The notes under the pieces are model-generated. The model was not told the DNA's origin and made no database searches. It worked only from the letters and a program-made list of their open reading frames with translations. From Hermodice carunculata (taxonomy: Eukaryota > Annelida > Polychaeta > Eunicida > Amphinomidae): a stretch of 64,000 nt of DNA. Below, one piece after another: positions 25,531 through 40,593 of this stretch. The first letter of the stretch is position 1. The number at the start of each line of letters is the position of its first letter. The position numbers and the translations under genes are program-made. The stretch covers positions 3,988,504 to 4,052,503 of the forward strand of contig OZ026614.1 of the NCBI GenBank assembly GCA_964020975.1, in the 5' to 3' direction.

Positions 25531-28029
25531 ATGAAAAGCATCAGCCTGACTGGATACCTTTTTGTTGTGATGATGAAACTGTATACAGCAGAGACAGACA
25601 TTTGTTTCCGCAATGAATCAAACGCCCCAGGTTTGTCTTGTGGCTCCTGTAGAGAACACTGTGGACAATCGGTGGACCATCTGGGATCCCTTTGTTTTTG
25701 TGACGTCAGTTGTACAATCCATAACGACTGTTGTGAAGATTTTCATTCGTCGTGTCCAGTTCAAGACAGAATGGGTCATCGACAGCACAAAAAAGTTGGG
25801 TATATGAATTGGAAATGTGAAAACATCAGCAAAAACTATTTTTTACTTGTTTCAACATGCAAAAATAATAAAGTAATTTGTTTAAGAAACAGCACCGACT
25901 TGAATGCATATTTACCTGTGGTAGATGTTTCTTTGGGTATTCATTATACAAGTTACTACTGTGCGAAATGTAATGGTGCAGGTATAGTTATACCATGGAG
26001 GCTTGACATAAACTGCCCAGTTGAAGCTTTGATGCGTGTCGGAATTAAACCTCAAAATGTAGGAAACTTTACCAGAATAGCCACCTCAAAACAAATTAAA
26101 GAGCTCCTTGATGGCAGAATGTGCAAATTGAATATTAAACCGCCGGAAAATACAAGCATACCGCATGTATGTGTCGAAAATGTGATTTACCAATGTGCTA
26201 ATACTTGTAAAAATGCATATTTAAAGGAAAGATGTGGCCAGTATCAGGCATACGTCACGTTCCAGGGCTCCATATATCGAAACAGTCACTGTGCTCTCTG
26301 CAATCATCTTCCTGTCGATTACTTGCAATGTGGAATAAATCGAGTATCAGTCTTGACATGGGAACCAAGCGGAAACCTTCTAGTGTCTTATTCTTTTGCG
26401 TCTCTCTTCGACTTTGATCCCTCCAAAGGTGTCATTGTTGGGAAACGTAATGTTCCTGTTTTGAATGAATGTGACAAGAAATCCACTTGGTCAGAGATAC
26501 TGGGAAAATGCATACCATTGCTGTGCAGGGAACCAGGTTATAAACTATTGGAAGGGAAATGCGTTTGGACACCTGAGCCGCTCAGAACTGTCAACCTTAA
26601 CTATACTATGACTATAACAACTACAAGTGAAGACATTTATAACACAATCGGATATTTTTTACGGACTGTGCATACTTTGACCAGGGATAGTCTTGATGAT
26701 GTGTATGGTCCAACAAAATGGAGGCACCTCAAAATAAGTGAAAAAATAATCTCAGGTAGTGAAGCCCTGTCTTTGACGTTGGCAATACGTTTCGAGAGAA
26801 CTATTAATACATCTAATGATACTCTTGGAAAATTCCAGGAAACGCTAAGCGTAAAACTGGAAGATGTGCTGCAAGAAATGATTAATGGTCCCAATAACAA
26901 ATTTCTTTCTGGAGGCAATGGCTTTGTTAATATTACCATTGAACATTTTGTCAGCGTTCAGTCCTATCAGACAATTTTTGAAGAATGTCAAAGAGTGAAT
27001 ATAACTTTAGATGATTTCAATACCAGCGCCGACGGAATGTTGACACATCATAAATCCGGTGCATCTTACGACTCTTCACAATACGAGATCGTTGACCGTT
27101 GGGTGCTTATATGTGTAAACAGATCTGCGTCGGGAATAAACAAAGAAGGAAGGGGCGCATTCACCCTTGGCATGGCAATCGTCACAATTTTGTGCACATC
27201 TGTTTCAATAGCTGCCCTTTTTGTGAGAATTGTGCTACAAAAATTTGTACCTGTCTACAAGGCTCCACCCGGCATTATGCAGTTCTGTCTGGTGGTTTCT
27301 CTGACGGTAGCCCTAGTAGCATTCGTCCTAGGTTTTGTCCTGCACGACTGGTACATTCTTTGTAAAATCGTTGCTGTGATACATCATTGGGGATTTCTGG
27401 CGGCGTTTTGCTGGACGACAACCATTTCCATAGATATCTGGCTTACTTTTAGGTCCAATGCCACATTTCGTAAGGCAAATCTTACAAATCGACACGTCTT
27501 AAGATACGCTGCAATTGCCTTCTCTGTTCCTACTTGCATTACTTTGGCTGCCTTTGTCCTAGATGAGGTGAAAGACTCGCCAGCTCATCTTAAAGCCCGC
27601 TATGGGGCAGGACTTTGCCTCATCAATCAGAAATATGCATTATTGATATTTTTTATTGTTCCTATCGCTACTTGCCTTTTCCTTAACATAAGCTTCTTTT
27701 CCCTCACGGCTCATAATATCAGAAACTCCACCGAACACAGGCCTAATGAGCGGGGATCCAGGCACAATGTTGCCATATATGTACGGCTGTTCCTGTTGAT
27801 GGGTGTGACATGGGTGTTTGGCTTCGTAGCAGCCCTGGCAGACCATGAGGTAGTTTGGTACATCTTCATAATACTTAATGCCCTCCAGGGTTTCTTTATA
27901 TTTATTGTATTTGTAGTGACCAGACAAGTTTGTATGCAAATTTGCAGAAAGAGGTCTGAAGAGAGTTCAGATCAGAGTACAAAAAGAAGTACCTTGAGTC
28001 TGTCTGCAACGCCCAATAACATACAGTGA
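25531..28029 (+). CDS. SMB-domain 7TM receptor (class B/Methuselah-like), receptor 1
   Basis: An intact 832-codon frame with no intron. Residues 1-21 form a signal peptide. Residues 40-75 form a somatomedin B domain with the exact cysteine spacing C-x3-C-x10-C-x-C-x3-C-x5-CC-x6-C, including the typical NDCCEDF. Residues 80-540 form a cysteine-rich, N-glycosylation-rich ectodomain. Seven membrane segments follow at about 543-567, 582-605, 611-640, 660-681, 702-725, 752-771 and 776-798, then a short Ser/Thr-rich cytoplasmic tail. The TM3 CWTTTISID, TM6 LFLLMGVTWVFGF and TM7 LNALQGFFIF motifs are those of 7tm_2 (secretin/adhesion/Methuselah) receptors. No GPS cleavage motif is visible, which favours a Methuselah-like over a classical adhesion type. 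It presumably acts at the plasma membrane; ligand and G protein are unknown. It is paralogous to the gene at 46020. The start was chosen as the only ATG before the signal peptide. Confidence 0.92.
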   Translation: MKSISLTGYLFVVMMKLYTAETDICFRNESNAPGLSCGSCREHCGQSVDHLGSLCFCDVSCTIHNDCCEDFHSSCPVQDRMGHRQHKKVGYMNWKCENISKNYFLLVSTCKNNKVICLRNSTDLNAYLPVVDVSLGIHYTSYYCAKCNGAGIVIPWRLDINCPVEALMRVGIKPQNVGNFTRIATSKQIKELLDGRMCKLNIKPPENTSIPHVCVENVIYQCANTCKNAYLKERCGQYQAYVTFQGSIYRNSHCALCNHLPVDYLQCGINRVSVLTWEPSGNLLVSYSFASLFDFDPSKGVIVGKRNVPVLNECDKKSTWSEILGKCIPLLCREPGYKLLEGKCVWTPEPLRTVNLNYTMTITTTSEDIYNTIGYFLRTVHTLTRDSLDDVYGPTKWRHLKISEKIISGSEALSLTLAIRFERTINTSNDTLGKFQETLSVKLEDVLQEMINGPNNKFLSGGNGFVNITIEHFVSVQSYQTIFEECQRVNITLDDFNTSADGMLTHHKSGASYDSSQYEIVDRWVLICVNRSASGINKEGRGAFTLGMAIVTILCTSVSIAALFVRIVLQKFVPVYKAPPGIMQFCLVVSLTVALVAFVLGFVLHDWYILCKIVAVIHHWGFLAAFCWTTTISIDIWLTFRSNATFRKANLTNRHVLRYAAIAFSVPTCITLAAFVLDEVKDSPAHLKARYGAGLCLINQKYALLIFFIVPIATCLFLNISFFSLTAHNIRNSTEHRPNERGSRHNVAIYVRLFLLMGVTWVFGFVAALADHEVVWYIFIILNALQGFFIFIVFVVTRQVCMQICRKRSEESSDQSTKRSTLSLSATPNNIQ

Positions 28030-28149
28030 TATGGAATAGGCTAGTTCATACGACTCGGGATTATTCGGTTCCCTTCGGAAAACGCACATTGCTTTGTTTA
28101 CATTTTGTGCCCGACCACGCTGGCCGGATTACACGAGGAAGGATAAACA

Positions 28150-28155
28150 AATAAA
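28150..28155 (+). terminator. putative polyadenylation signal of receptor 1
   Basis: A canonical AATAAA lies 121 bases past the receptor stop codon. No other canonical hexamer lies between them. Sequence from 28160 to 28640 is otherwise unassigned. Confidence 0.45.
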
Positions 28156-28639
28156 ACGCAAGATGTGCTTGGATTTAATGAAAAATGAAACTTTCAGCAA
28201 ACTAAAAATGCACGTTTCACCACTGTTGTGACATTTTAGGCAAAAGATTTGTATTGCTTAGCACAACCCATGCTGTAATCACTAGCATTAACCGTGACAT
28301 TCACTGTAAACATTAAAGCGTGGGCCAGACTCGGCAACTTGCTGATTGTCAGGCCAACAATGGAATGCATAATTAATTTCGGGTCGGAAAATTTCGGTAC
28401 ACATCGGTATGAACAGGTCCATCGATCAAGTACTGTCGTCTGAATCTACATCCTAGAGATTTAGTTTTGCCATTGATGTCCCTAATGTGCAAACATACTG
28501 TCTGACATTGTGCGTTTGTAGCAGATGTAAATGTTCTCACAATGTGCATTTGCGATATGGATCCAAATGAGTGTATCGAATGGGGTATTATAGTTACCAG
28601 AAAAATGTAGTGACTATATATTCGAAATGATAACTATTT

Positions 28640-31434
<2,795 letters not shown>

Positions 31435-31439
31435 TGTCA

Positions 31440-33600
31440 TTGTTGTTGTTATTATTATTATATCTATAGAATAGAAAACTGCCTTCAAGGATTATTTAAA
31501 TGTCTATGACTATGTATGTGAAATTCTATTAAGGACATACTTTTAGGTAAGATTCTAGTAGCAAAATTACAATCCCAATTCCAGTGCGCACAATATTCAA
31601 ATTCGACAGTTTTTTTGGTAAATATGAAAGCTGAAGTGAGTGCAGGCAATTAAATACATCCTTTTACATACCATTTTTCATTTTATATTTTCACTTTGTC
31701 GAAAAATAATGTCTCGGCGCTTATTGTATCTTATTGTATTTTACTCGACATAAAATAGAGGTTATTATTATTCTTGGGAAGTACTACTGACATCAGATTT
31801 CGCCGTGATAACCGAACAGTCCCCATTGCTACAAAGCAAAGATCACACCGTGATTTAGCAGGACGCATCTCAAAAATAATATCATTATAAACTTTGAAAC
31901 TCGTGTGCACCAAATTCCACACACACACACAAACTCGCTTTAGTGTTTGAAAAGCAATGTTCCACATATATGTTTATATGCTGCAAATACATTGAAACTG
32001 TTGACAGAACAGTATACCATATCAGTGCAGAGTTACATATATTGCTTAGTTTATGCACAGCCTTGTATATCTGAGTGATAGTAAATTGTTATCTATGTTT
32101 TATTCATGCTGCAGATGAAGTATCATAACAAGTCAGTGTACATTTCGGTGTATTTGAAATGGTAGGTAAACAATGTACAGAGCCGTAGGTGGTAGGAATC
32201 TGAATAATTTTTGTAGCATATTTTCTTTTTTATCCCGCAGTAGTTCTTTTTCGTGGAGGCAGTACCGAGGAGGGAAAGGACGGCGCAACTGGCACAATTC
32301 TCCTGTCATTCCCATCCGCACCTTGTGTTCATGATGAAATAACTATTTATGCTGTGACTTCTCAAGCAGACAAAAACTAGCAATTTTTTCTAATGCCATT
32401 GATTTGGCTGGTATCTGTTTTCCTTGGCCTTATACATTGTCGTAAAACTTCCTTGCGACTTTGAAATGTAAACGATGGTATCTTTGATGGCCACCCACTA
32501 AATGAATGAGTTTTATTAATATAAGACAATGCGCTGGTTCCTAATTGTTTTGTTTTTTTTCAACAAAATATGTTTAAACCAATGAAAGAATGAACAATAG
32601 CGGTTGGTGACTGACAGTTCAGTACACAAATGATAAAACTCATTCACGTTTTCGAGTTTCAAGATTCAAACAAAGGTAACCAAAGTTCTAGATTCTTGAC
32701 TCTAAATTGTTTATTTTTCCGTTTTCAAACATAACGATGCAAATTCCTTTATTTTATTTTTTTAAACAGGGTCCTCTGGTCTTTCGGAAATAAACATTCT
32801 GTTGATACTCTGTGTGCCATACTAAACATTCCCCATTTTTGTCAATTGGTCTTGTACTCAACTTACAAGATTTACATAAGAAAGAATCATCATAATTCCA
32901 TCGTTACAAACAGCATGTCTGCTGCATAGCTCATTTCTAACATCACTCCCTATCAGTAGATCAAATCGGCAAAACTTTTATTCGGCGCCCGAGGCCACAA
33001 GTACATGTTCACAAAGTGGCAAACATATCAAATGCAACTTACAAACTGAGTCATGCGTACTGGAAGGATAATTTGTTGTACCCCTGCGGAGTGTTAGGCG
33101 GATATGTCATCTTTTCAGGCCAATTGCATATTAACTGCACGTATTCCCCTATCAGCTAATTTGATTTTGGTCAATCATTGTGGCATTGTATGAATCCACG
33201 AAAGTATGGAAGCCTAGAAGGGAATTATGAAATATGAAAACTTAACTTTTTGCCACGGGTCAGTAGGAGGCATACATGTTAATTTTCCGTCACATCTGTA
33301 TACTCGCTAGTCTTAGTAATCAAAGTCCCGTCTGGCGAGATACGGGCCGCTGCCTGTGCGGGGAAACGGGTACTACTAATATTTTGGAAATAAAGAACAC
33401 TTAGCACAGGTAAATGGAAATTTATTCTTGTAACCAACTTAGGAAGCATTAAATGGATCTCACTTTGTAAGCTTCAATTTCTCAAAAAGATGCTAATTTT
33501 TTGAGAAACATGTTTCTAGCCTTTTCTGTGACATTGATATGCTCGTGTGTCCCTCGTTATTGACAGATGTGAACTCCGTGCTTTGTGACGGGAAATGAAT
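31440..33600. other. no gene recognised
   Basis: Unassigned AT-rich sequence. Short minus-strand frames near 31731 and 32133 have no recognisable domain. Confidence 0.5.
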
Positions 33601-33621
33601 ACCCCATGTTAGTGGTGGCCA

Positions 33622-33880
33622 AGAGATAGTGACTCGAGGCTAGGGATAGTGACTCGAGTTCACGATATAGTAGGTCGGGGCATGAGATAAAACACCTGGC
33701 CACGCCTTAGAAAACAACAGTGTGATGTGGACTTTGACGATTGAAAAGTGGGTGTTTGTCCCGTTTAGAAAAATAATATTATTTCTCCATCTTGTGGCCA
33801 CGACTTACTATCTTGTACCCTATGTAATGGCCACGACTTGCTGTCTCGTGATCACGACTTATCATGTCGTAGCCACGAGG
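33622..33880. repeat. inverted arrays of a 20-bp unit
   Basis: The left arm has 20-base units at 33622, 33642 and 33662 built on GATAGTGACTCGAG. The right arm (33793-33880) has the same unit in the opposite orientation (CACGACTTACTATCTTGTGG type), 20-21 bases long, three clear copies and a partial. About 100 bp of unrelated sequence lies between. The layout resembles a MITE whose arms are tandem arrays. Confidence 0.6.
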
Positions 33881-33899
33881 TACTTTTTCAGATTTTATT

Positions 33900-34976
33900 T
33901 TACCCAGTGTCCATTTCACCTGATCGAAAAACATTTGGATATTAAGATTTCATGTCTTCAAAGTGACCTAGCACTAGGTGTGATTTGATGATCGTGTAAA
34001 ATTCTGACACTAGATTTAAATAATACGTAGGTAAGGCATTCTTCTCAGTTTCTCTGTGAGCTCTGTAATAGTCTACTTTCCAATACATTTGCCGCACTTT
34101 TTTCATACCTTCATCATTTACAAAATGTAATGCGCCATTATTTTAAGATAATAGAATTGGGGCTATTCTAATGCACCCAACTACTAGGAGATTTACTTGC
34201 AACCCCCCCCCCCCTTCCCCGCATACCCACCGCGTTTCCTTTTCAATTTAGCCGCATTAAAATCGTAATAAAACAATTCTTAACATTCTTGCTAAAGTAC
34301 AGATAATATTTTATGGGTCCTGGCATTTCTGCACTTTATTTTAATTTTTCACAACCATTTATTAAGTACAACTTTTGATTTAAAAATTGTACTGCAAGTA
34401 AGGCAGATCCGCCAGAAATACAGCAATAATTCCTTTAAAATGTGACCGCACATGCACCGTGGCAATACAAGTCACCAAATACGCAGCATGCCTAAAAACA
34501 TATTGTGACGATAACTGTTTAGCAATCCGATTTTTTTATTCGCAAACAAGAGTTTAACCTCGAGTATCAAGGTATGAAATTGTTGGCAAATTCTTGTGTA
34601 TCTATTGAACATCAAAAATACAAGCAGGTTCTTCCTTATATGTGGTTGACTATCACAAAACGTTCTAACTTTACTAAACTTTGACTTCAAGTCAACAGCA
34701 TACTAGAAAGAGTCACAAACATACTAAACCATATCGGATTACCTATAAAAATTCAGATATAAATTAAAATTTACCTAGTCTTCGGTCCTTTTATTGTATT
34801 GCAACACTTCTTTTACAGCGAGCCAGTCAAGTTGTGGCATTATGACTGGGAGATACCCTCAATATTTTCATGTCTGTTTAAGTTTGTATGCTTTATGTCA
34901 GATGTGCAGATAAGTGCTGACACGTTTATCCCAGTGTACACATGAGTGACCTCTATGAACCTGCTTTGTCAACGTA

Positions 34977-35008
<32 letters not shown>

Positions 35009-35390
35009 CAAGATTTTAGAACCGAAAATCCCACGTTAAACATCACTTCTCGAGTGGCAGGAATATTGGTGACAGGAAGAAAATTGTTTGCCAAGTATAA
35101 AGTTAAAAAGTGACAGTACATTGTCGTCAGAAAATAGATACCTCACCACAACATTGATTTTCATACTATTAAAATATAAGAAGAATTAGAAGCTTGATAC
35201 AATGTAAGATAACTTGTTTATATGCTCAGATTTAAAGTAAACTGTTCTATGAGATGTTGAGGAGTACTTTCTTTAACACAAATCATTTTCCTCATCCCAT
35301 GTATCTACACTTTATTTGTATTCGTAAATACTGCGGAAAATAATGCATTTCTTTGAAGATGCAGAATCATTTGAAAGTATAAAACTTTAC
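33900..35390. other. no gene recognised
   Basis: Unassigned sequence with a poly-C run at 34202-34213 and a short TA run near 34979-35004. Confidence 0.5.
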
Positions 35391-35394
35391 TTAC

Positions 35395-35520
35395 ATCCAT
35401 TAATACCATCGTCAAATCGAGTACAGCACAAAACCACCATCCGTTTAATATCATGCCCAAAACTGTAATGAAAGCTAAAACGACATACTTCTGGATGACG
35501 CTACCTCCATGGCAGGACAT
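35395..35520 (-). CDS. possible first coding exon of a membrane protein
   Basis: ATG at 35518-35520 opens 42 codons in the minus direction, ending exactly at a consensus donor GTAAGT (35389-35394). The encoded stretch is strongly hydrophobic (VVLAFITVLGMILNGWWF), compatible with a signal anchor or first membrane segment. I do not recognise the protein and cannot find the next exon. A chance ORF is quite possible. Confidence 0.25.
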
Positions 35521-36381
35521 TTATTTTACACATTCCAAATCACAAACAAGTCTCTTATTTATTGAAAGGCTTTTTATGAGGCAATTTGTATAAATGTTTT
35601 ATCATTATCATTCGACCATTTTACTTACCTGATTCGCTGTCTCTCGGACTGTTTAATTTTGTAGCTTTTTTTTTTTTTTTTTTTTTTTGTGATGGTCTTA
35701 TAGACTGAGTGTTACGGGTTCATTGATATCGTCCCAATTTTTAGTAGCCGTGCCGACATTGTATGTGCCAACAAGTACTTAACATTGGTTGTACAAAATT
35801 ATGACAGGGACTGACCCAAAACTTGCAACGAAGCGGCCTTTCCCTCACCCACACATAAGATTCATGAAAAAATCAATTAAGAGTCCGCTTTGCAGGCAAG
35901 CCAGTAACCATGCTGGAGAAAAATATGTATGAGCATGAGCTCTACCTTGAAGTAGTTACAATCAGAATGAAGATCTACTTGCAGTTTCATGTCGGCCTGA
36001 AAATAGATTATCTTGAAATAATTGTGCAGCTGAGGTAATTATATATTTGAGTTTTATTACTCTTGTTCCGGGTTCAATAAAATGTCAGTGCATAGTTGTG
36101 CATTTGAGGTGGGTCTCGAGGGGTCTTTTCTGAAGTGGACGGTTATCTGAATATATCCAAAGTAACTTGTCTGTGTTTCTTGGTAAACAGTTCTTTCCTG
36201 ATGGGGACATGGTCGGGTTGGGTGGTATATGCACCCAAGGTATTCTTTGCTCTCTGTCTACTGCGCAAGGCTTCCAGGACGAAATGTCGGAGCTAATTTT
36301 CATGGACAACAAATTTGCGCAACAATTTTGCTGACATTGCACACATATTGTAAAGCTTCCTTGCGGCTCTGAAATATGTTC

Positions 36382-36452
36382 TATGTATGCATGTATGTAT
36401 GCATGTATGTATGTATGTATGTATGTATGTATGTATGTATGTATGTATGTAT
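36382..36452. repeat. (ATGT)n microsatellite
   Basis: A tetranucleotide run of about 70 bp with ATGC variants. From 35530 to 36380 there is a poly-T run (35668-35690) but no gene. From 36480 to 37395 there is only a 111-codon frame with no domain. Confidence 0.9.
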
Positions 36453-37399
36453 GTGTGTATGAACGCGCGCAAATAGGTAAATACATAGGTAGGTGATCAC
36501 ACGATCCTATACTTTAAACTGCGGTTGAAACTGCTTTAGCGACCCACGATTTACAGAAATCGGTCAGTCAGTTGCCTCGCTCTACTCTGGTATAAAGCGA
36601 TTATTGCAACGGATACAGGCTAATTGTATGTACACGTCACATCTGTAGACAGTTGGCTTGAATTTAACTGTGTATTTTTGGTGTTTGTGTATGTGGCCAA
36701 TTTAGGTCTCCATATAGGACATGGCCTGATGTTAACATAATATGCACTGAAAGTAGACGCTGGTGAGTATCGTTTTACTATCAAACCATCATGATAGGTG
36801 TACATATTTATCACGATATTGTCTTAACGAACCACGACGACTCACGTGTCTCTATATGTGTAGCGAACTAACAACATTAAGATAAGTTTCAATTTAGCCG
36901 TACATAAAACCATAGTATGAATTTACTGTATGTTTTTAGAATTTTCGGCACTCATATATTTGACACAATATGTGTATAGCCTTTTTCGCGGGATCGAATG
37001 GGTTAAAAATGAAGGATTAGATAATCAGATAATAATATTTTTACACCTTTTATCTCTGAAATATGTGCATCCTCTCCCCGTCAATTTCGATATTAGGTCT
37101 CATCTGCTACAATATCTAGCAATTTTAGTGAAAAGCCCCTTTTTCGTATGTTACACTTCTCATAGACCGAAATTTTCCAGTTTTATTTTTCAAATTACGT
37201 TTGTTCAAGATAGGCCAGACATAAATATTCTAGAACCAGAGAATCTTGTGAGTTTTCAAAAGTGAATCTGAATTCGTTGTGACATTACACACGGGTATGT
37301 CATCCAAGGGTGACTTTTTCCTATACCACCCACGCTTTTTAGTTAACATTGTTGGACAAAGTTCAAATTTTGAAAGACCACGATCGACACAGGATGGAA

Positions 37400-38456
37400 A
37401 GCGGTCTCCCTATAGCTTTCGCAAGTACCATATTCTTTGCCAGCGATGCTGCAAGGCCTTGATGCCGGTCAAGAAGATATTTTTTCATCCACCCTAAAAA
37501 AGTCATTCACAGCGGAAATGATGTCAACATTACGAGGAAAATGGCGACCGGCTAGTTCCTTTTTCATTTTAGGAAACAGGTGGAGGTCTTGGACCAGTAG
37601 CCCCTCAAGGTCGAGTCAACTGATCCACAACTTTTGATAGAGTACTGAATGCTGTTGCTGTGTCTATTGGATTTTAAAATCACAGGAGCAGAGCATCCCA
37701 AATGAAGTCCCATCATAATTTTGGATAGAAATATACTTATCAACTGTCAGTTTTAGAAGGGCACTGCTACTCTAGAAATATTTTAAATAATTTGATAACT
37801 TTGTGTATTTTTGGAGACATATTTGACGCTGAATGGTCAATCATGGAGGTAAGGTACACAAATGCACCTGTAAACAAATCTAATCACATGACCCCCCATT
37901 TTCTTGGTTTCAACTTGCTGCTATCGGTATAAACTTGAAGTAGAATGCAAAGGCAGTTGTGGTTTTACGTTACAAATAGGAGAAATAAGCCAGCGAAGGT
38001 CGCCAATTTAACATGTAAATGCATTAGGCCTAGGCTACTGGTCCAAGACCTGGAAGTCTGACGGGGAAAATCGGATGAATAAAGGGGACGGTCAATGAGT
38101 TCCAAGCCACAATCATGGATCGCTGATAGGGGAACCGCCGATTTTTGAACAGGAGTGTTGTCTTGGTGGAATAGGACTCCTTTAATGAGCATTCCCCGTC
38201 GCTTAGCTTGGATAGATTCACACAACATCTCTCAGTAGGTCAGCATAATATATTCCATTGATAGTCTGGCCTTTTTTTAAATAGTCAATCTGCAGAATAC
38301 CCTTTGAATCCCAAAAGACTGAAGCCATCACCTTTCCAGCAGAAGGAACCGAATTGGCTTTTTTGTGGGTGGTGATCCCAGATGCTTCCATTGTTTAGAC
38401 TGAATTTTGGGTTCTGGTTCAAAGTGATAAGTCCAGGTCTTATCCATGGTTACAAA
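37400..38456 (-). mobile_element. mariner (DD34D) transposase fossil
   Basis: Reading on the minus strand, QFVTMDKTWTYHF (38456 down) matches mariner FVTMDETW and carries the first catalytic Asp. The match continues through SKQWKHLGS, a KKGQTINGIYYADLL segment near 38270, KGVLFHQDNTP (second Asp) and LIDRPLYSSDF (third Asp). After an inserted element it resumes with LFPKMKKELAGRHF at about 37570 and decays near 37400. Frame shifts occur at about 38400-38300, at about 38235 and near 37480. The N-terminal helix-turn-helix part and the inverted ends were not found. It is an inactive plain DNA transposon. Confidence 0.8.
37585..38050. mobile_element. 466-bp MITE nested in the mariner
   Basis: Perfect 18-bp inverted ends GGTCTTGGACCAGTAGCC (37585-37602) and its complement (38033-38050) are flanked by the same 4 bases TGGA (37581-37584 and 38051-38054). 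Removing the element plus one TGGA restores a continuous mariner coding stretch, PSDFHLFPKMKK on the minus strand. That independently confirms both boundaries. The interior is non-coding. A 4-bp target duplication fits several DNA transposon groups, so the family is left open. Confidence 0.85.
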
Positions 38457-38566
38457 TTGTTGTTTTTGATGCCCTCACTTCGGCGAGCGCCGACATCAGT
38501 GAACGCAACAGCGAGTCGGGAGAGATGGATGCTTTGGAGGCAAGGGATACTCTGCTTTGAACAAAA

Positions 38567-38571
<5 letters not shown>

Positions 38572-38610
<39 letters not shown>

Positions 38611-38870
38611 TCTGTGTGTATTTGTGTTTGTGTGTGTGTGTGTCTTTTCCTGTTCCTGTTCGTTCCTGCTCTTTTTTCTCGTTTTCGTTGATTCATAGTT
38701 TTTCGTTTGCTTTTCCATCTTTTAACTATCTTGCTTTAGAGTATTTGGAGCAGATCAGCATTTTCTTTAGCCTTTTGGATAAGTTTCTCTCAAAAATATT
38801 CTGGTACCAAAGATTCATAGGTAAACTTATATGATGCTGTTCCTTTCTTATCTTCCTTCTTCTTTCTTTT

Positions 38871-38918
<48 letters not shown>

Positions 38919-39026
38919 TTTTCTTTCTTTCTTTTTTTCTTTCTTTCTTTCTTTCTTTCTTTCTCTCTCTCTTTCTTTCTCCTTTTCTTTATAAGTACAC
39001 GGGAATGAAACAAATCAGGATATATG

Positions 39027-39101
<75 letters not shown>

Positions 39102-39189
39102 TGTGTGTGTGTTATTGATAAGCGTTTCCTGTTATCAATAAAATATGTACATTAACATCTATCTATCTAGTCATATCTCTCTCTCTGTC

Positions 39190-39266
<77 letters not shown>
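38572..39266. repeat. cluster of microsatellites
   Basis: The cluster holds (TA)n at 38572-38609 followed by TG-rich sequence, (TTTC)n at about 38861-38992, (TA)n then TG at 39028-39115, and (CT)n then (TA)n at 39175-39266. No gene is seen from here to 40590. Confidence 0.9.
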
Positions 39267-39268
<2 letters not shown>

Positions 39269-40593
39269 GTTATTAATAAAAGGAAATGTCACCATTTGTA
39301 AAGCAAAGTGAAACGTACCTGGGTCACAGTGACCTGACTTGTAGGACATGGTTCTGTATTATTACATCCCATGTTTGTTAATCTGTAATGTTGCTCATAA
39401 AGTACTGCCTAAACTACTGCTCTCACGAAATGACAGCATCTTAACGTCCAAGTTAATGTCGTTTGCATTTCTCTTTGCGCTCACAAATATGTGAATAGCA
39501 GCTGCAGAGTATCACAGAGTATCACATTTATCTTACAGCTTGATTTCAATGTGGTCTTATATAAAGTGTGTTGAAACCTGTACAGTCCTACTAATAAAGC
39601 TGAATTTAATGTGTTCTTGCAAATGGAAGGATGTGCCCTTAGACTAACCAATCTCTATGCACATATATAAAATGAACGCAAAGAATAAATATTGATAGAT
39701 TTCGTGGAAACTGTGTACACTTCATTTCCTTGAGAAGACCAACAGAATGCGCCAGCTGATGGTGAGCAGGCGATATCATATGTGCCGTCTGTTCTAGGAT
39801 CAAGATGACCACATTTGGGCGGACGGTAGTATGGCCTTTTTCCTGTAATCCAATGGTGATGTTTATTTTTACCGGCATGAAGTGTTAGCGATTATGTTAG
39901 TGCCCTCAAGCCACATGTAACACGTACGCTACAAAGCTTTGTGTAGGCATGCTGTTTCATTGAAGGTTCTACGTTTGTAATAACACAGCTGGCAGATGAA
40001 GGAATACAGACCTTACCGCAGACACATAATGAGAACGTGGTGATCGTGCGCTATTTATAATACTAAAGAGGCCCGTGTGGAAGGTGGACGGTATACCTCC
40101 ATATTTATCCAAAAAAGCCAAATGTCCTGCAAAAGCTCCATATCATCAATACCAGAAATCTGTTAGCCAAGCCCTATGTGATATATTTAAGGAACTATTC
40201 ACTGAAGTGTAATATTAACATAACTCAAGCCCATGACAGAGTCAATTCATAGTTATTGCTATATGAAACCATTAACTTCATGCGTGATATTTAAGATGGA
40301 CCTCTACTTCTAAAATCGTCCTTTAGTCACAATGACGTCAAATGTCAAGGGATCAGAGGCCAAATTGTTGAAGTCCCTTTGCATAGTGCCAATAATGTTT
40401 TAATAGTTCATTAAATCATGAAATCAGGGAAAAGCAAAGATAACAAAATTCCATTTCATAAACAGTCTCAACTTTGAGCAGAGCATTGGGAAAACTCATA
40501 GTTTTCCATTGAATTCAATGAGATATTCCTTATCATTCATCACTTAAAGATTTAAACAATGCCAGAAAAGGTAAGTGATTGGCCCAGTTCTCC

